Shown: one piece after another, positions 17,552 through 25,993 of the stretch
Layout of the letters: the number at the start of each line of letters is the position of its first letter
Position numbering within the stretch: position 1 is the stretch's first letter
From: Pseudomonas sp. Bc-h
GTDB taxonomy: Bacteria; Pseudomonadota; Gammaproteobacteria; Pseudomonadales; Pseudomonadaceae
Assembly: GCF_002080045.1 (NCBI RefSeq)
Contig: NZ_MUIN01000002.1
Span: forward strand, 125,251 to 189,250
DNA length: 64,000 bases
Direction of reading: 5' to 3'
Position numbers and translations under genes: made by a program
Notes under the pieces: model-generated
Database searches by the model: none
The model's input: only the letters and a program-made list of their open reading frames with translations
What the model was told of the DNA's origin: nothing

Positions 17552-19393
17552 ATGAGATCGATTGATTTGAAGCCAGGCATATGGGTGATGGCGGGAGCGA
17601 GGAGGCTCGAGCTGCTTTCGTCGAAGAGCGCCTCGCTATTGATGGCCAGGGATATAGCTACCGGAGAAGTCATTTCGATTAGGGCAGGTGAGATCGATTT
17701 CGAAATAGACCGGCGCATGGCAGAACCCGAGCCCGATTATAAGGCGTCGCGGAAGAACACATCACTAGACGGCGTCAACCAGTCAGAGATCGACCTTGCA
17801 GTCCGTCGTTATGATGTACTGTCGCCTCTGATTGATAAAAAGCTCACGAAGCAAGAAGTCCAGACAGCAGCTGAGCGATTAGGAGTAAGTAAGTCACAGA
17901 TATACAGGCTGATTGCACAGCTTGATCCTGAATCAGGATTTGTGAGCTTAATTCCCCAGAAAAGAGGCAGGTTGAAGGGCGAACACATAATTGCCGCAAG
18001 TGCGGAAGACGTAATAAGCGAAATCATACGTACCAAGTACAGAGGCAAAGGCGCCACCATTCAATCAGTGATACTTGAGGTGCGTGAGCGTTGCAGCGAA
18101 CTTGCCATTCCGGTGCCTAGTGATAGCACGATTTCAAACAGAATTAAAAGTCATGATCCAAAAATTCTTGTACAGCAAACTGAGGGCGCGGAAGCGGCTT
18201 CGCAGCTATATGATGTCCGCGGAGGCAAAATTCTTCTGTCGGCTCCGCTTCAGCTTGTCCAGATCGATCATGCTCTGGTGGACTGCATAATCGTAGACAG
18301 TGATAAGCGTTTACCGCTATGTCGGCCCTGGGCAACATTAGCGATTGACGTATTCACGCGATCAATGGTCGGGATGCACCTGTCCCTGGCCTATCCATCA
18401 TCAATGTCAGTGGCTCTATGTATTTCAAATGGGTTATTGCCAAAAGATTGGTGGTTAAATAGATATGGTCTGGAGATGATAGAGTATCCCTTCTACGGCG
18501 TTCCGAAAAGAATTCATGTCGACAACGCCAAAGAATTTCGGTCGCAAAATCTTCAAAACAGTTGCCGGTTGTACAACACCAGTCTGACTTACAGGCCCCG
18601 CGGAAAACCATATAATGGAGCTCATATAGAACGATTGATTGGTACGTTCATGAGAAAAGTCCATATGCTCCCCGGAGCAACAATGTCTTCAGTAGAAGAC
18701 CGAAAAAACTATGATAGCGAAAAGCATGCAGCTCTGACATTTCCTGAATTCCGTGAGTGGTTTATTCGGGAAGCTGAAATCTACCACAAGAAAGAGCATT
18801 CTGAATTGGGCTGTTCGCCATTGTTTAAATGGGAAAAGCACTATACTGATTCTCACGGAGTTGTTTCTCACCCGCCCATCGTGGAGGATAGGCTTAGGCT
18901 GCTGATCGATTTCATGCCGTTCAAACGCAGGGTGATAGGGAGGCGTGGTATCAGGCTTAATAACCTTGACTACTATTCAGCCGCATTGAAACGACTGAAT
19001 ATTAGAACTCGGTGCAAGGTGCGTTTTGATCCTGAGTCCATGAGCAAAATCTGGATATTACCAGATGGTGAAATTAATTACATCGAGCTAGGCTATGCAG
19101 ACGTGCGCCTTCCGGATATTTCATTGGCTGAATTCAGGCACGCTCGAAAACAGCTCTCATTTGAAAGCAGTAGGCGGGTCACGCCAGAGCAGGTTTTTGC
19201 GTTAATCAAACGAAACGAAGCGTTGGTACAGAGCTCGATAAAGCAGACAAAGTTAGCTCGGAAGCATCACGAGCGTAATAAAATGCGACGCACAGATAGA
19301 GGGCATCCTTTAAATGGAATCAAAGGAGACGACAAAAAAATGGTGTCGGTTGATTACAGTCGCAAGCCCAGGCCTTTTATCGTCGAGGAGTAA
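17552..19393 (+). CDS. tniA: TniA/TnsB-type DDE transposase
   Basis: A 613-aa transposase of the Mu/TnsB/TniA group that cuts and joins transposon ends. A helix-turn-helix lies at about 95-125 (TAAERLGVSKSQIYRLIAQL). The retroviral-integrase catalytic core has Asp239 (LVQIDHAL), Asp324 (IHVDNAKEF) and Glu360 (NGAHIERLIG), all three present. A Mu-transposase C-terminal beta domain follows (GIRLNNLDYYSAAL, then KVRFDPESMSKIWI). It is the first of three co-directional genes (tniA-tniB-tniQ) with short spacing. Length is typical. Base composition is lower in GC than the flanking chromosome, which fits acquisition. Confidence 0.93.
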   Translation: MRSIDLKPGIWVMAGARRLELLSSKSASLLMARDIATGEVISIRAGEIDFEIDRRMAEPEPDYKASRKNTSLDGVNQSEIDLAVRRYDVLSPLIDKKLTKQEVQTAAERLGVSKSQIYRLIAQLDPESGFVSLIPQKRGRLKGEHIIAASAEDVISEIIRTKYRGKGATIQSVILEVRERCSELAIPVPSDSTISNRIKSHDPKILVQQTEGAEAASQLYDVRGGKILLSAPLQLVQIDHALVDCIIVDSDKRLPLCRPWATLAIDVFTRSMVGMHLSLAYPSSMSVALCISNGLLPKDWWLNRYGLEMIEYPFYGVPKRIHVDNAKEFRSQNLQNSCRLYNTSLTYRPRGKPYNGAHIERLIGTFMRKVHMLPGATMSSVEDRKNYDSEKHAALTFPEFREWFIREAEIYHKKEHSELGCSPLFKWEKHYTDSHGVVSHPPIVEDRLRLLIDFMPFKRRVIGRRGIRLNNLDYYSAALKRLNIRTRCKVRFDPESMSKIWILPDGEINYIELGYADVRLPDISLAEFRHARKQLSFESSRRVTPEQVFALIKRNEALVQSSIKQTKLARKHHERNKMRRTDRGHPLNGIKGDDKKMVSVDYSRKPRPFIVEE

Positions 19394-19412
19394 TTGCTAA
19401 TGGTGGTGTGCC

Positions 19413-20312
19413 GTGGCTAGAAAATCTACTCAAGACTTGGAGCATATGCTCCCTGCACGAAGGCACATTGCCCAGCAAAGTGACAAATTAAGATTCGACT
19501 GCATTTGGAGAGACTGCTGGGTAAACCATCCTAGCGTAGACTCAATCCGATCTGCTGTTAGAGCTGTCTATGCAATGCCCCCAATTTCAAGAGCTCAGTG
19601 TATCGTAGTGTCGGGGGTCACTGGGATGGGCAAGACCAGCCTCTTTGAAAAAATTGAGTCTGACCTTAGCTCCCTTCGCAAGCGCCACCCTGAGTCTCGG
19701 GGTTACGTATCATTCCCATTGGCGCCTGACCCTACCTTAAAGTCTTTCGAGCAGGCAATGGGGGAAGCGCTCGGGGTTCCTATTGGTAGTATTCAAAATG
19801 GACTCATTCCTCGTTCGTTCAGTCGGTTGATGCACTTGCGAACCATGAGAATAATCATGATTGATGAAATTCATGATTTGCTCAATGCTAATAAAATAGA
19901 GCAGCGTAAGTTTCTATCGTTCTGCAGAGCCATGACTGGCCCGCCTTTATCATTGTCAATCGTCGCCTTTGGAACCCAAGAGGCTAAACACGCGCTAGTG
20001 AGCGACGAACAGCTGAACAGCCGCTTTGAGTCTTATGACTTGAAACCGTGGCAGGAAAACGAAGATTTCAGATCCTTTCTAGCTGCGTACGAAAGCTATT
20101 TACCGTTGAAGAAGCCGTCGGAACTCTGGCAACAGGAGAAAGTTAAATTTCTGCTCGGTGCCACGGCGGGCGTGACCGATGGGATTGTAAAGAGAATTAA
20201 GCGCGCCGCCGTATGGTCAATTATGAGCGGCAAGGAATCGATTGATCTAGAGAGCTTACAAAAAGCTGCTCACATCCCTCCGTTTTATGATTGGAAAGCT
20301 GATGAGAAGTAG
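19413..20312 (+). CDS. tniB: TniB/TnsC-type AAA+ ATPase
   Basis: A 299-aa ATP-binding regulator of transposition that links target selection to the transposase. Walker A is GVTGMGKTSLFEK (about 68-80) and Walker B is RIIMIDEIHDLL (Asp151, Glu152), followed by a sensor region and a winged-helix-like C-terminus. The start is a GTG at 19413, 19 bases after tniA. The C-terminal end overlaps the start of tniQ by a few codons, so the three genes are probably translated as one operon. Confidence 0.92.
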   Translation: MARKSTQDLEHMLPARRHIAQQSDKLRFDCIWRDCWVNHPSVDSIRSAVRAVYAMPPISRAQCIVVSGVTGMGKTSLFEKIESDLSSLRKRHPESRGYVSFPLAPDPTLKSFEQAMGEALGVPIGSIQNGLIPRSFSRLMHLRTMRIIMIDEIHDLLNANKIEQRKFLSFCRAMTGPPLSLSIVAFGTQEAKHALVSDEQLNSRFESYDLKPWQENEDFRSFLAAYESYLPLKKPSELWQQEKVKFLLGATAGVTDGIVKRIKRAAVWSIMSGKESIDLESLQKAAHIPPFYDWKADEK

Positions 20313-21369
20313 GAGCATTTTCTATGGCTTAATTAAGCCGCTGCCAAACGAATCATTTTCGTCTTGGCTAATCCGGGGAGAGCAGAGTCGAAATAAATTA
20401 CCTTTCATTCGTGCTCGTGAGCAGATGCTGCATTATGAAGCGTTTGATGCCTGCCAAGTGATACCTCCTCTTTACCTCGATACTGTTTCGAGGTCTCTGG
20501 GCTCCTCGCCGGAACTATTGGCGCGCACGTTTCAGCGCTCCGGTAACTGGCTGCTTCTGCCGCCCAAGCAACGAAATATGATGTGTGAGCACTGTTTAAT
20601 CGAGGACTTTAGAATGAATCGGCAGCCAACCCTAAGAGGCGAATGGGCTCATCTATGGTTTAATGTATGCCCCGAACATGGTTGGGTACTGCATGAGACG
20701 CACAGTACTGATCCGGCAGAAAGTCTATCCAAAACGCTAGGTGACCCGCTATTGGACTTGGGGTTCATCCCAGTTTGGCGAAAGCAAACGGCTTACATGG
20801 TGTGGCAAATGACCAAGCTCGGAACGCCTGCATACAAAATGCTGAACTTAATGGCGTGTGATTTTCAACGATGGTATCTTAACGCGGTACGTTCTAATCG
20901 CTTCGTCATAGGGGGCGAAACAATCGATGCAACTCCTGAGCAGTTTGAAGCTTTCATGGATGACCTTTTGGCAGTGATTGGGAAAAAGCGACGCTACCCG
21001 TATGATGAGCGCTCTTATATTGCACGATTGCTTGACATAAAGTCTTGGTCAAGTTTTAGCGCTGACGATTCACCATCTGCTGGATATGAAAACCTGTTGT
21101 GTTTTGATCCTAGAGAACATCCACCGCCGGTGCGGATGGCCATGTTTGCATTGCTCGGTCTTCTCCTGAAACTACCTAAATGTTTACATGTCTGGAGAGT
21201 GAACACTCGGAGTAAGGTTGACGGAGAGGGTATTGAGAGGTTTTGGTGGGGAATGCACAGTGATTTGGGCCGAAATAAAGCTTTTTATGACTGGTTACAA
21301 GTCCGATCAGCTGCGTGGGCCCCGGCGATTCAAAAAGTCTTTGGGTATTTGTTAGCGTATCGATATTGA
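20302..21369 (+). CDS. tniQ: TniQ/TnsD-family target-selection protein
   Basis: A 355-aa TniQ-family DNA-binding protein. The family signature LPNESFSSWLIRGEQ is at residues about 13-27. A zinc-finger-like CEHC with a later CPEHGW lies at about 95-130. Family members select the insertion site and recruit TniB. I prefer the ATG at 20302 because GGAAAG precedes it; an ATG at 20287 is in frame but has no ribosome-binding site. Both overlap the end of tniB. No resolvase (tniR) follows, unlike Tn5053/Tn402. Confidence 0.9.
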   Translation: MRSRSIFYGLIKPLPNESFSSWLIRGEQSRNKLPFIRAREQMLHYEAFDACQVIPPLYLDTVSRSLGSSPELLARTFQRSGNWLLLPPKQRNMMCEHCLIEDFRMNRQPTLRGEWAHLWFNVCPEHGWVLHETHSTDPAESLSKTLGDPLLDLGFIPVWRKQTAYMVWQMTKLGTPAYKMLNLMACDFQRWYLNAVRSNRFVIGGETIDATPEQFEAFMDDLLAVIGKKRRYPYDERSYIARLLDIKSWSSFSADDSPSAGYENLLCFDPREHPPPVRMAMFALLGLLLKLPKCLHVWRVNTRSKVDGEGIERFWWGMHSDLGRNKAFYDWLQVRSAAWAPAIQKVFGYLLAYRY

Positions 21370-21742
21370 ACCGACCCGCGCCCATCACGGGGAGGGCGTA
21401 TTTGATATTTTTCTCCAAGTTTTACGAATGGCAGTTGGAGATCACCGGGACGAGTTAGGCTTATGGATCGCTGGTCAACACGGGTTTATTGAGGCCTACA
21501 TGAGGTAAAATCGCTTGAGCTCCATCGTCAATGAGTCAGCCGCTTTGAGAGCTCCCTAGTACGAGCGCGAATCTTAAGCCGGGCGATCCTCCGCAGGACC
21601 GCCCTCCGAATTGTCGTGTAGGGATCCGTTACTTGAGCCTCGTCGTGCGTGATCGGGATCAAACTTAGGAATAGGCACGAAGATCCCTCTGCGTATGACA
21701 TGTAGGACTCCAACGATCGTCTTAGGGTGTTAGAAAGCACAT
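21370..21742. other. Stretch downstream of tniQ, no confident gene
   Basis: A minus-strand frame (21528-21746, 72 aa) starts at a TTG that overlaps the stop of the neighbouring 170-aa frame. Its sequence is rich in Arg (RRAVLRRIARLKIRARTREL) and could be a small coupled DNA-binding protein, but nothing else supports it. The remaining bases may contain transposon-end sequences. Confidence 0.25.
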
Positions 21743-22255
21743 TCAAGCTGAGGTGTAAATCGTTTCGGAAGCCATCAGCGATGAAGCAGGCAGCTCAACA
21801 GCCCCACGCTCAGTGACGACAAGGTAGCGTCCTCGTTCAGATCCGGCCTTGTAATCTGCATCAATGCTGAGCACTTGCAACAGCTGCCAGAGATTGGATC
21901 CGTTTATCTTTGGCGAAGTCATCATCATGACGGCGTTGACTCGCGTGGATGCGGGTCGCGAATCCAGTATTTGGGCAAGATGTTCGATATTAGCGATCAG
22001 CATTGTGCGCGAGATATCCATTCCACCCTCACGCAACGTCAGGGAAAGCTGGAACCACCTATCCTCCAATTCGTGCTCAATCACTGCCCATCGTTTAATT
22101 TCCAAATCAAATGGAAGCGGTGGGCGAAATTCGGCAGCTGGCTGTGTGAAAAACATTCTGTAAGTCTCAATTCCAATGAACCCTATAGATTGTAGCCCTA
22201 AAGTGTTCAAAAAGGCTTCATCGTTCTTTTTGAGAACGACGGAAAATGGACACAA
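21743..22255 (-). CDS. Uncharacterised protein in the mobile region
   Basis: A predicted soluble protein of up to 170 aa with no domain I recognise. Segments such as RWAVIEHELEDRWFQLSL, MLIANIEHLAQIL and RVNAVMMMTSPKING have a normal globular pattern. The open frame reaches a TTG at 22255, which would overlap the start of the divergent Xre gene, so the true start is probably further in; the first ATG is at 22156 (MFFTQPAAEFRPP, 137 aa). Divergent pairing with an Xre regulator suggests that regulator controls it. Confidence 0.5.
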   Translation of the reverse strand: MCPFSVVLKKNDEAFLNTLGLQSIGFIGIETYRMFFTQPAAEFRPPLPFDLEIKRWAVIEHELEDRWFQLSLTLREGGMDISRTMLIANIEHLAQILDSRPASTRVNAVMMMTSPKINGSNLWQLLQVLSIDADYKAGSERGRYLVVTERGAVELPASSLMASETIYTSA

Positions 22256-22524
22256 GAAAAGCTTTCGGTATCGCGTTACGACACCGCCGCCTGCATCAAC
22301 GCCTAACTCAAGAAGACTTCTCGGAGCTGAGCAGCAGAACGTATTTGAGCAGTCTCGAGCGGGGTATCAAGTGCCCTACTCTGGACAAAGTGGTCGAGCT
22401 TGCATCGGTCCTAGGTATTCACCCCTTAACGCTGATCGCAGAGACATTCCTTACGTCCGAGCCTGATCAGACCGTCGACACACTGCTAAAGCGGGTGCAT
22501 GCAGAAATTTCGGAAGGGAGCTAG
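22246..22524 (+). CDS. Xre-family helix-turn-helix regulator
   Basis: A 92-aa Cro/CI-type DNA-binding protein. Helices run from FGIALRHRRLHQRLTQEDF through the recognition region SSRTYLSSLERGIKCPTLDKV to ELASVLGIHPLTLI, the complete HTH_3 fold, with a short C-terminal extension. The ATG is at 22246. It probably represses itself and the divergent neighbour. It lies between the tni genes and the recombinase pair, so it may regulate either. Confidence 0.85.
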   Translation: MDTRKAFGIALRHRRLHQRLTQEDFSELSSRTYLSSLERGIKCPTLDKVVELASVLGIHPLTLIAETFLTSEPDQTVDTLLKRVHAEISEGS

Positions 22525-22607
22525 CTTTCAACGTAATTCTTCGGAGTTCTCTAAGCTCAAGTAGGGCAGGTGAGTGGTGCGTCGTCTCGGGCAGTGAACT
22601 GGAAGTC

Positions 22608-23747
22608 TTACCTCGCTTTGGCCTCTGTCGAATATGGATGGACCTCTAGATTGGCACCGGTCTCTTCAGCTTTAGTATTTTCCAGCAACCTGGATGCGCG
22701 ACTACCTAGCAGGGATCCCGCTTGGAAATAGCCCATGACTGTGCCCACACTGCGGTGTTCAGTCATGGCCATCACTTCACCCAGCGGTACACCCTGCCGT
22801 CCTGCCTCAGTAACGAAGCCGGAGCGCAGGCTATGCGCCGACCAGTCACCTTCCAATCCGGCCAGTTTGGCGCGACGCTGAACGATTCGTGCCACCTGAT
22901 CACCGGAAAGCCCTCTACCGCTGACCCTACCGCCTTTGTACAGTCGTCTGAACAGTGGGCCAGACGTGGCGGCTGCGACTTCGATCCAGGCAGCCAATGC
23001 CTGGGCAGCAGGTCCACGCAGGGGCATTTCCCGGCGCACGCCACTGTTGTCCGTCTTGGTCGCACCCAAGGTGTAAATCCAAGTCTCGGCATCCAGTTGC
23101 CGCACATCATTGACTGAAAGACCGACTACTTCGGACCGTCGCCGACCGCCACCGCTCCAGGCTAGCAGCAGCAGGGCGCGATCGCGAATACCGCGCACCC
23201 CGTCGGTACAGGTGGCCAATAACGCCTGCAGAGGTTCCAGAACAGCCGCGGTTTTCTTGCGTACCTGCACACCCTGCCGACTTTGCGCCTTGCGAGCCTC
23301 GCGCAGCAAGGTTCTGACTCCGACGGCCTCAGTGGGGCTCGGCCACTGATTGGCCTGGTGCCATTTGCTCAACACTGCCAATCGGTGACTGACTGTGTTG
23401 AAGGCCAGTGCACCCGTTTTGCTCTTCACCTTGGCTGCGACCAATGCGGCGTCAATCCCCGGCGGCAGGAGATGAGACCAGTCGTCATTATCCAACGGCC
23501 TCGCCAGGTGATCGAGAATGAACTGCAGGGCCACGGTGTCGGGCAATGGACCGTCACCCAGAGCCCGGCCGTAACGCAGTTGCAGCCAGGCCGACCAGTA
23601 GGTGAGGGCGCTGCGGTAGCTGCGGACAGTATTGGCGGCCGTGCCCGCAGCGATGAAGGCCCGGGCAGCTTCTTCAGCATTATTCGCCAGTCGATCCAAC
23701 TCCAGCGGGATCTCGACCACAGTTTTCAGCTCATCTGTGTTATTCAT
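22608..23747 (-). CDS. tnpS: Tyrosine recombinase, TnpS-like cointegrate resolvase
   Basis: A 379-aa tyrosine recombinase. An N-terminal SAM-like core-binding domain (ANTVRSYRSALTYWSAWLQ) is followed by the catalytic domain with Arg in GGGRRRSEVVGLSV, a beta-hairpin Lys region (LGATKTDNSG), the HxxR box HSLRSGFVTEAG, and His with nucleophile Tyr in TEHRSVGTVMGYFQAG. All catalytic positions are present. I place the start at the ATG at 23747 (MNNTDELK), because the open frame upstream runs through the intergenic site. Divergent pairing with a KfrA-type gene matches tnpS-tnpT of Tn4651-group transposons, where TnpS resolves cointegrates at rst. Confidence 0.8.
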   Translation of the reverse strand: MNNTDELKTVVEIPLELDRLANNAEEAARAFIAAGTAANTVRSYRSALTYWSAWLQLRYGRALGDGPLPDTVALQFILDHLARPLDNDDWSHLLPPGIDAALVAAKVKSKTGALAFNTVSHRLAVLSKWHQANQWPSPTEAVGVRTLLREARKAQSRQGVQVRKKTAAVLEPLQALLATCTDGVRGIRDRALLLLAWSGGGRRRSEVVGLSVNDVRQLDAETWIYTLGATKTDNSGVRREMPLRGPAAQALAAWIEVAAATSGPLFRRLYKGGRVSGRGLSGDQVARIVQRRAKLAGLEGDWSAHSLRSGFVTEAGRQGVPLGEVMAMTEHRSVGTVMGYFQAGSLLGSRASRLLENTKAEETGANLEVHPYSTEAKAR

Positions 23748-23782
23748 TACGTTCAACGTAGTAAAATATTCGTTTGTTAATA

Positions 23783-23820
23783 ATAGGATCGGATAACATC
23801 TATTTATCAGACCTAATATA
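23783..23820. promoter_or_regulatory. Candidate rst recombination core between the divergent recombinase genes
   Basis: An inverted repeat GATAA (23792-23796), 7-bp centre CATCTAT, TTATC (23804-23808). The arms extend imperfectly outward (TAGGATCGGATAA against TTAGGTCTGATAA, 9 of 13 matching). Two 13-bp arms round a 6-8-bp spacer is the usual layout of a tyrosine-recombinase crossover site, and its position between tnpS and tnpT matches rst of Tn4651. The promoters of both genes must overlap it. Confidence 0.5.
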
Positions 23821-23834
23821 GCCTGAGGTGCCCT

Positions 23835-24800
23835 GTGGCGGTAGGAGTTCCAGAAAATGAGGTGTTTGCTGCTGCGGATGCTGTGCTGGCCAGAGGCGAA
23901 CGGCCCACGGTCGAGCGAGTGCGTCTGGAGCTGGGGCGGGGGAGTCCTGCGCGGGTCGGTAGTCTCCTGGACCAATGGTGGGATCGGTTGGCGCAGCGCC
24001 TGCGCGGCGAAACTAGGCTTCCCTCGCTACCGTCTGAGGTGTCGCAGGCGTTTGTGACAGTCTGGCAAGAAGCGATGCACTACGCTCAAGGTGTGGCCGA
24101 AGCAGGGCTGGTCGAGCAACGTGCAGTGGTGATTGAAGAACGCGCGGCAGTTTCCGCTGCGGAAACTGCGGCACGACAAGGTGTGGCCCAGTATCGCCAA
24201 CAGGCCGCCGCTGCCTTGGCGGCTCAACAGAACGCGGAGCGCCGGTTTTCAGATCTAGAGCGGTTGCTCGATCAAAGTCAGGGACAAGTAATCGACCTGA
24301 CGCAGCAACGCGACGCGCTCAAGTCTGAGCGCAATTCCGTTCGCGAGCGCGTCCAGGAAATGGAGAATCTCTTGCTGGCGTCCAGACATGAGGCCGAACA
24401 GGCGCGCAAAGCTCACGATATCTATGTGCGGGGAGTTGAAGATCGCGCTTATCGTGAAGTTGATCGAGCACGCGAAGAGAACAAATCAATGCAGCTGCAG
24501 TTGAAGCAGCTCGCTAAACAGACGGATCAGCTGCGTCAACGTTGGGAGATAGCGGTCGCACAGGTGACTGAGCTCCAAATTCAGAGTGCAACATCGCAGG
24601 CGCTGGCGGAGCAGAGCGAGCAGCAGCGGCAGCATACATTGGAAAAATTGGAGGCGGTGCAAACTGAACTATCTCAAGCACTGACCGGGGAGGTGGCACA
24701 ACAGGCAAGGGCGGACACTTTAGAGCTGCAGGTTGTGCACTTGCGCTCGCTGCTGAAGCCAGCGCGTAAGAAAACTAGCCCTAAATTAGCTGCTCCCTAG
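23835..24800 (+). CDS. tnpT: KfrA-N-domain coiled-coil protein, TnpT-like
   Basis: A 321-aa DNA-binding protein. Residues about 5-50 match the KfrA N-terminal domain (VFAAADAVLARGERPTVERV, then RLELGRGSPARVGSLLDQWW). Nearly all the rest is a long coiled coil rich in Gln, Glu and Arg (LIDLTQQRDALKSERNSVRE-type heptads), ending in a basic tail (PARKKTSPK). The start is a GTG at 23835 with TGAGG upstream. In Tn4651-group elements the divergent partner TnpT is required with TnpS for rst recombination; this protein fits that role by position, length and architecture. Confidence 0.78.
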   Translation: MAVGVPENEVFAAADAVLARGERPTVERVRLELGRGSPARVGSLLDQWWDRLAQRLRGETRLPSLPSEVSQAFVTVWQEAMHYAQGVAEAGLVEQRAVVIEERAAVSAAETAARQGVAQYRQQAAAALAAQQNAERRFSDLERLLDQSQGQVIDLTQQRDALKSERNSVRERVQEMENLLLASRHEAEQARKAHDIYVRGVEDRAYREVDRAREENKSMQLQLKQLAKQTDQLRQRWEIAVAQVTELQIQSATSQALAEQSEQQRQHTLEKLEAVQTELSQALTGEVAQQARADTLELQVVHLRSLLKPARKKTSPKLAAP

Positions 24801-24985
24801 CATCTGACGCCTCCGATCATAGCCAGATCAGACCTGCGCGCTGGACCATACCATCGATGTCCTCATCTCTCTGGATGCAGTTCGATAATAATTCTGATCG
24901 TGTGATCGTAGTCGCCGTTCCTTCCGATCGTTCTGCCTGTGGGGAGAACAGTCGTGCTTGCGGCTGTAGTGACTCCGCGCGGCGC

Positions 24986-25393
24986 TTAGCGTAGCGAAAG
25001 GATGTTGCGGAGCGCTGCATTGGGCTCTGGAGGATCGTCGAGCAAACGACAGGCAACATCTGCATCAAGCACTGTCAGGCCCTCCACATCGAAAGGAGAA
25101 TGCTGCCGCTCGTGAGCGATTGAGCGCACGGCCAGTGCCTCGATAATCATTTTCAATTCTCCGAGTTCCTGCTCGATCGCTGGCAGGCGTGGTACACGAG
25201 CCGCACGGGCTCTCACAGAAGGGCGGCGGCATACATTGCCAGAAAGGACTTTGGCAACTACTAGGTGAACGACAAGATCAGCATGAATGACAGCCTTGAC
25301 GTTTTCATCTGCGGGCTTGGATGGTTTCGCTTGAGGCTGCTTGATCACCACGTCTCCCTGTACGCCAGATTCGATGTTGCGTGTTCCATCCAT
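24986..25393 (-). CDS. Uncharacterised protein with DUF1778-antitoxin-like C-terminal end
   Basis: A 135-aa frame (MDGTRNIESGVQGDVVIKQP at the start). The last part, VLDADVACRLLDDPPEPNAA plus a short tail, resembles the C-terminal end of DUF1778 (TacA-type) antitoxins, where DNPPEPNxAL is usual. The N-terminal two thirds do not show the ribbon-helix-helix motif of those antitoxins, and no acetyltransferase toxin gene follows. It may be a hypothetical protein with a chance match or a fusion left by recombination. Bases 25394-25759 contain no gene I can support. Confidence 0.4.
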   Translation of the reverse strand: MDGTRNIESGVQGDVVIKQPQAKPSKPADENVKAVIHADLVVHLVVAKVLSGNVCRRPSVRARAARVPRLPAIEQELGELKMIIEALAVRSIAHERQHSPFDVEGLTVLDADVACRLLDDPPEPNAALRNILSLR

Positions 25394-25759
25394 GCTCCCG
25401 TCCCATCACTGCAAAGAGGTCCCTCTATTGTACGGAGAGTTTTCAGAAGTCCGGGACGATGCCGCCGGCATGGATAGAGTCGCCCATAGGTCACTTTTAC
25501 AATCATCTCTGCTCGATTTTAGTCCGAACAACGCGTTGCTACACAACAATAAAAGCCTACCGCCGACCGACGCTAAGCTTAACCTACCGGCGAGTGGCAA
25601 TCGCGTGAGCGCCACCTATCAACCTTGACGGACTCCACCAGTCAGAATCAAGGGACTGGGTTAACTTGTGGCTTCGCCGACGGGCATCGGTTTTTTCCTT
25701 CTTGTGGTGTGCATCAGCAGGGGGCGGCAGCTTTTGGTCGATGGCTGCCTTTCAGGCGC

Positions 25760-25993
25760 CTACCAGTCATTAGTAGAGGAGCAAAAAACGGGGCCGAATG
25801 TACCTATCCCCAGTTTCTTCGCTTGTTCTTCAATACGGCCTGCCTGCAGGACATCCTGCTTAGTAGGAAAGTGGCGCAAAAGGAAATAGGCGTTTTGTCT
25901 CACGCGTTCGGGCACCTCCGTATCGCGCGCAAGCTCAAATAGAAAAGTGTGAGTTTGTGCGACGGATCTGGTCCGTTCAAATGGCATTGTCAT
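25760..25993 (-). CDS. BPSL0761-family protein
   Basis: A 77-aa protein. The pattern MTMPFERTRSVAQTHTFLFE, LARDTEVPERVRQNAYFLLR, HFPTKQDVLQAGRIEEQ is that of the small BPSL0761 family of unknown function, common in proteobacteria. The ATG at 25993 follows GAGGAGG in perfect position, so I exclude the open extension upstream to 26218. It stands alone between transposon remnants. Confidence 0.78.
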   Translation of the reverse strand: MTMPFERTRSVAQTHTFLFELARDTEVPERVRQNAYFLLRHFPTKQDVLQAGRIEEQAKKLGIGTFGPVFCSSTNDW

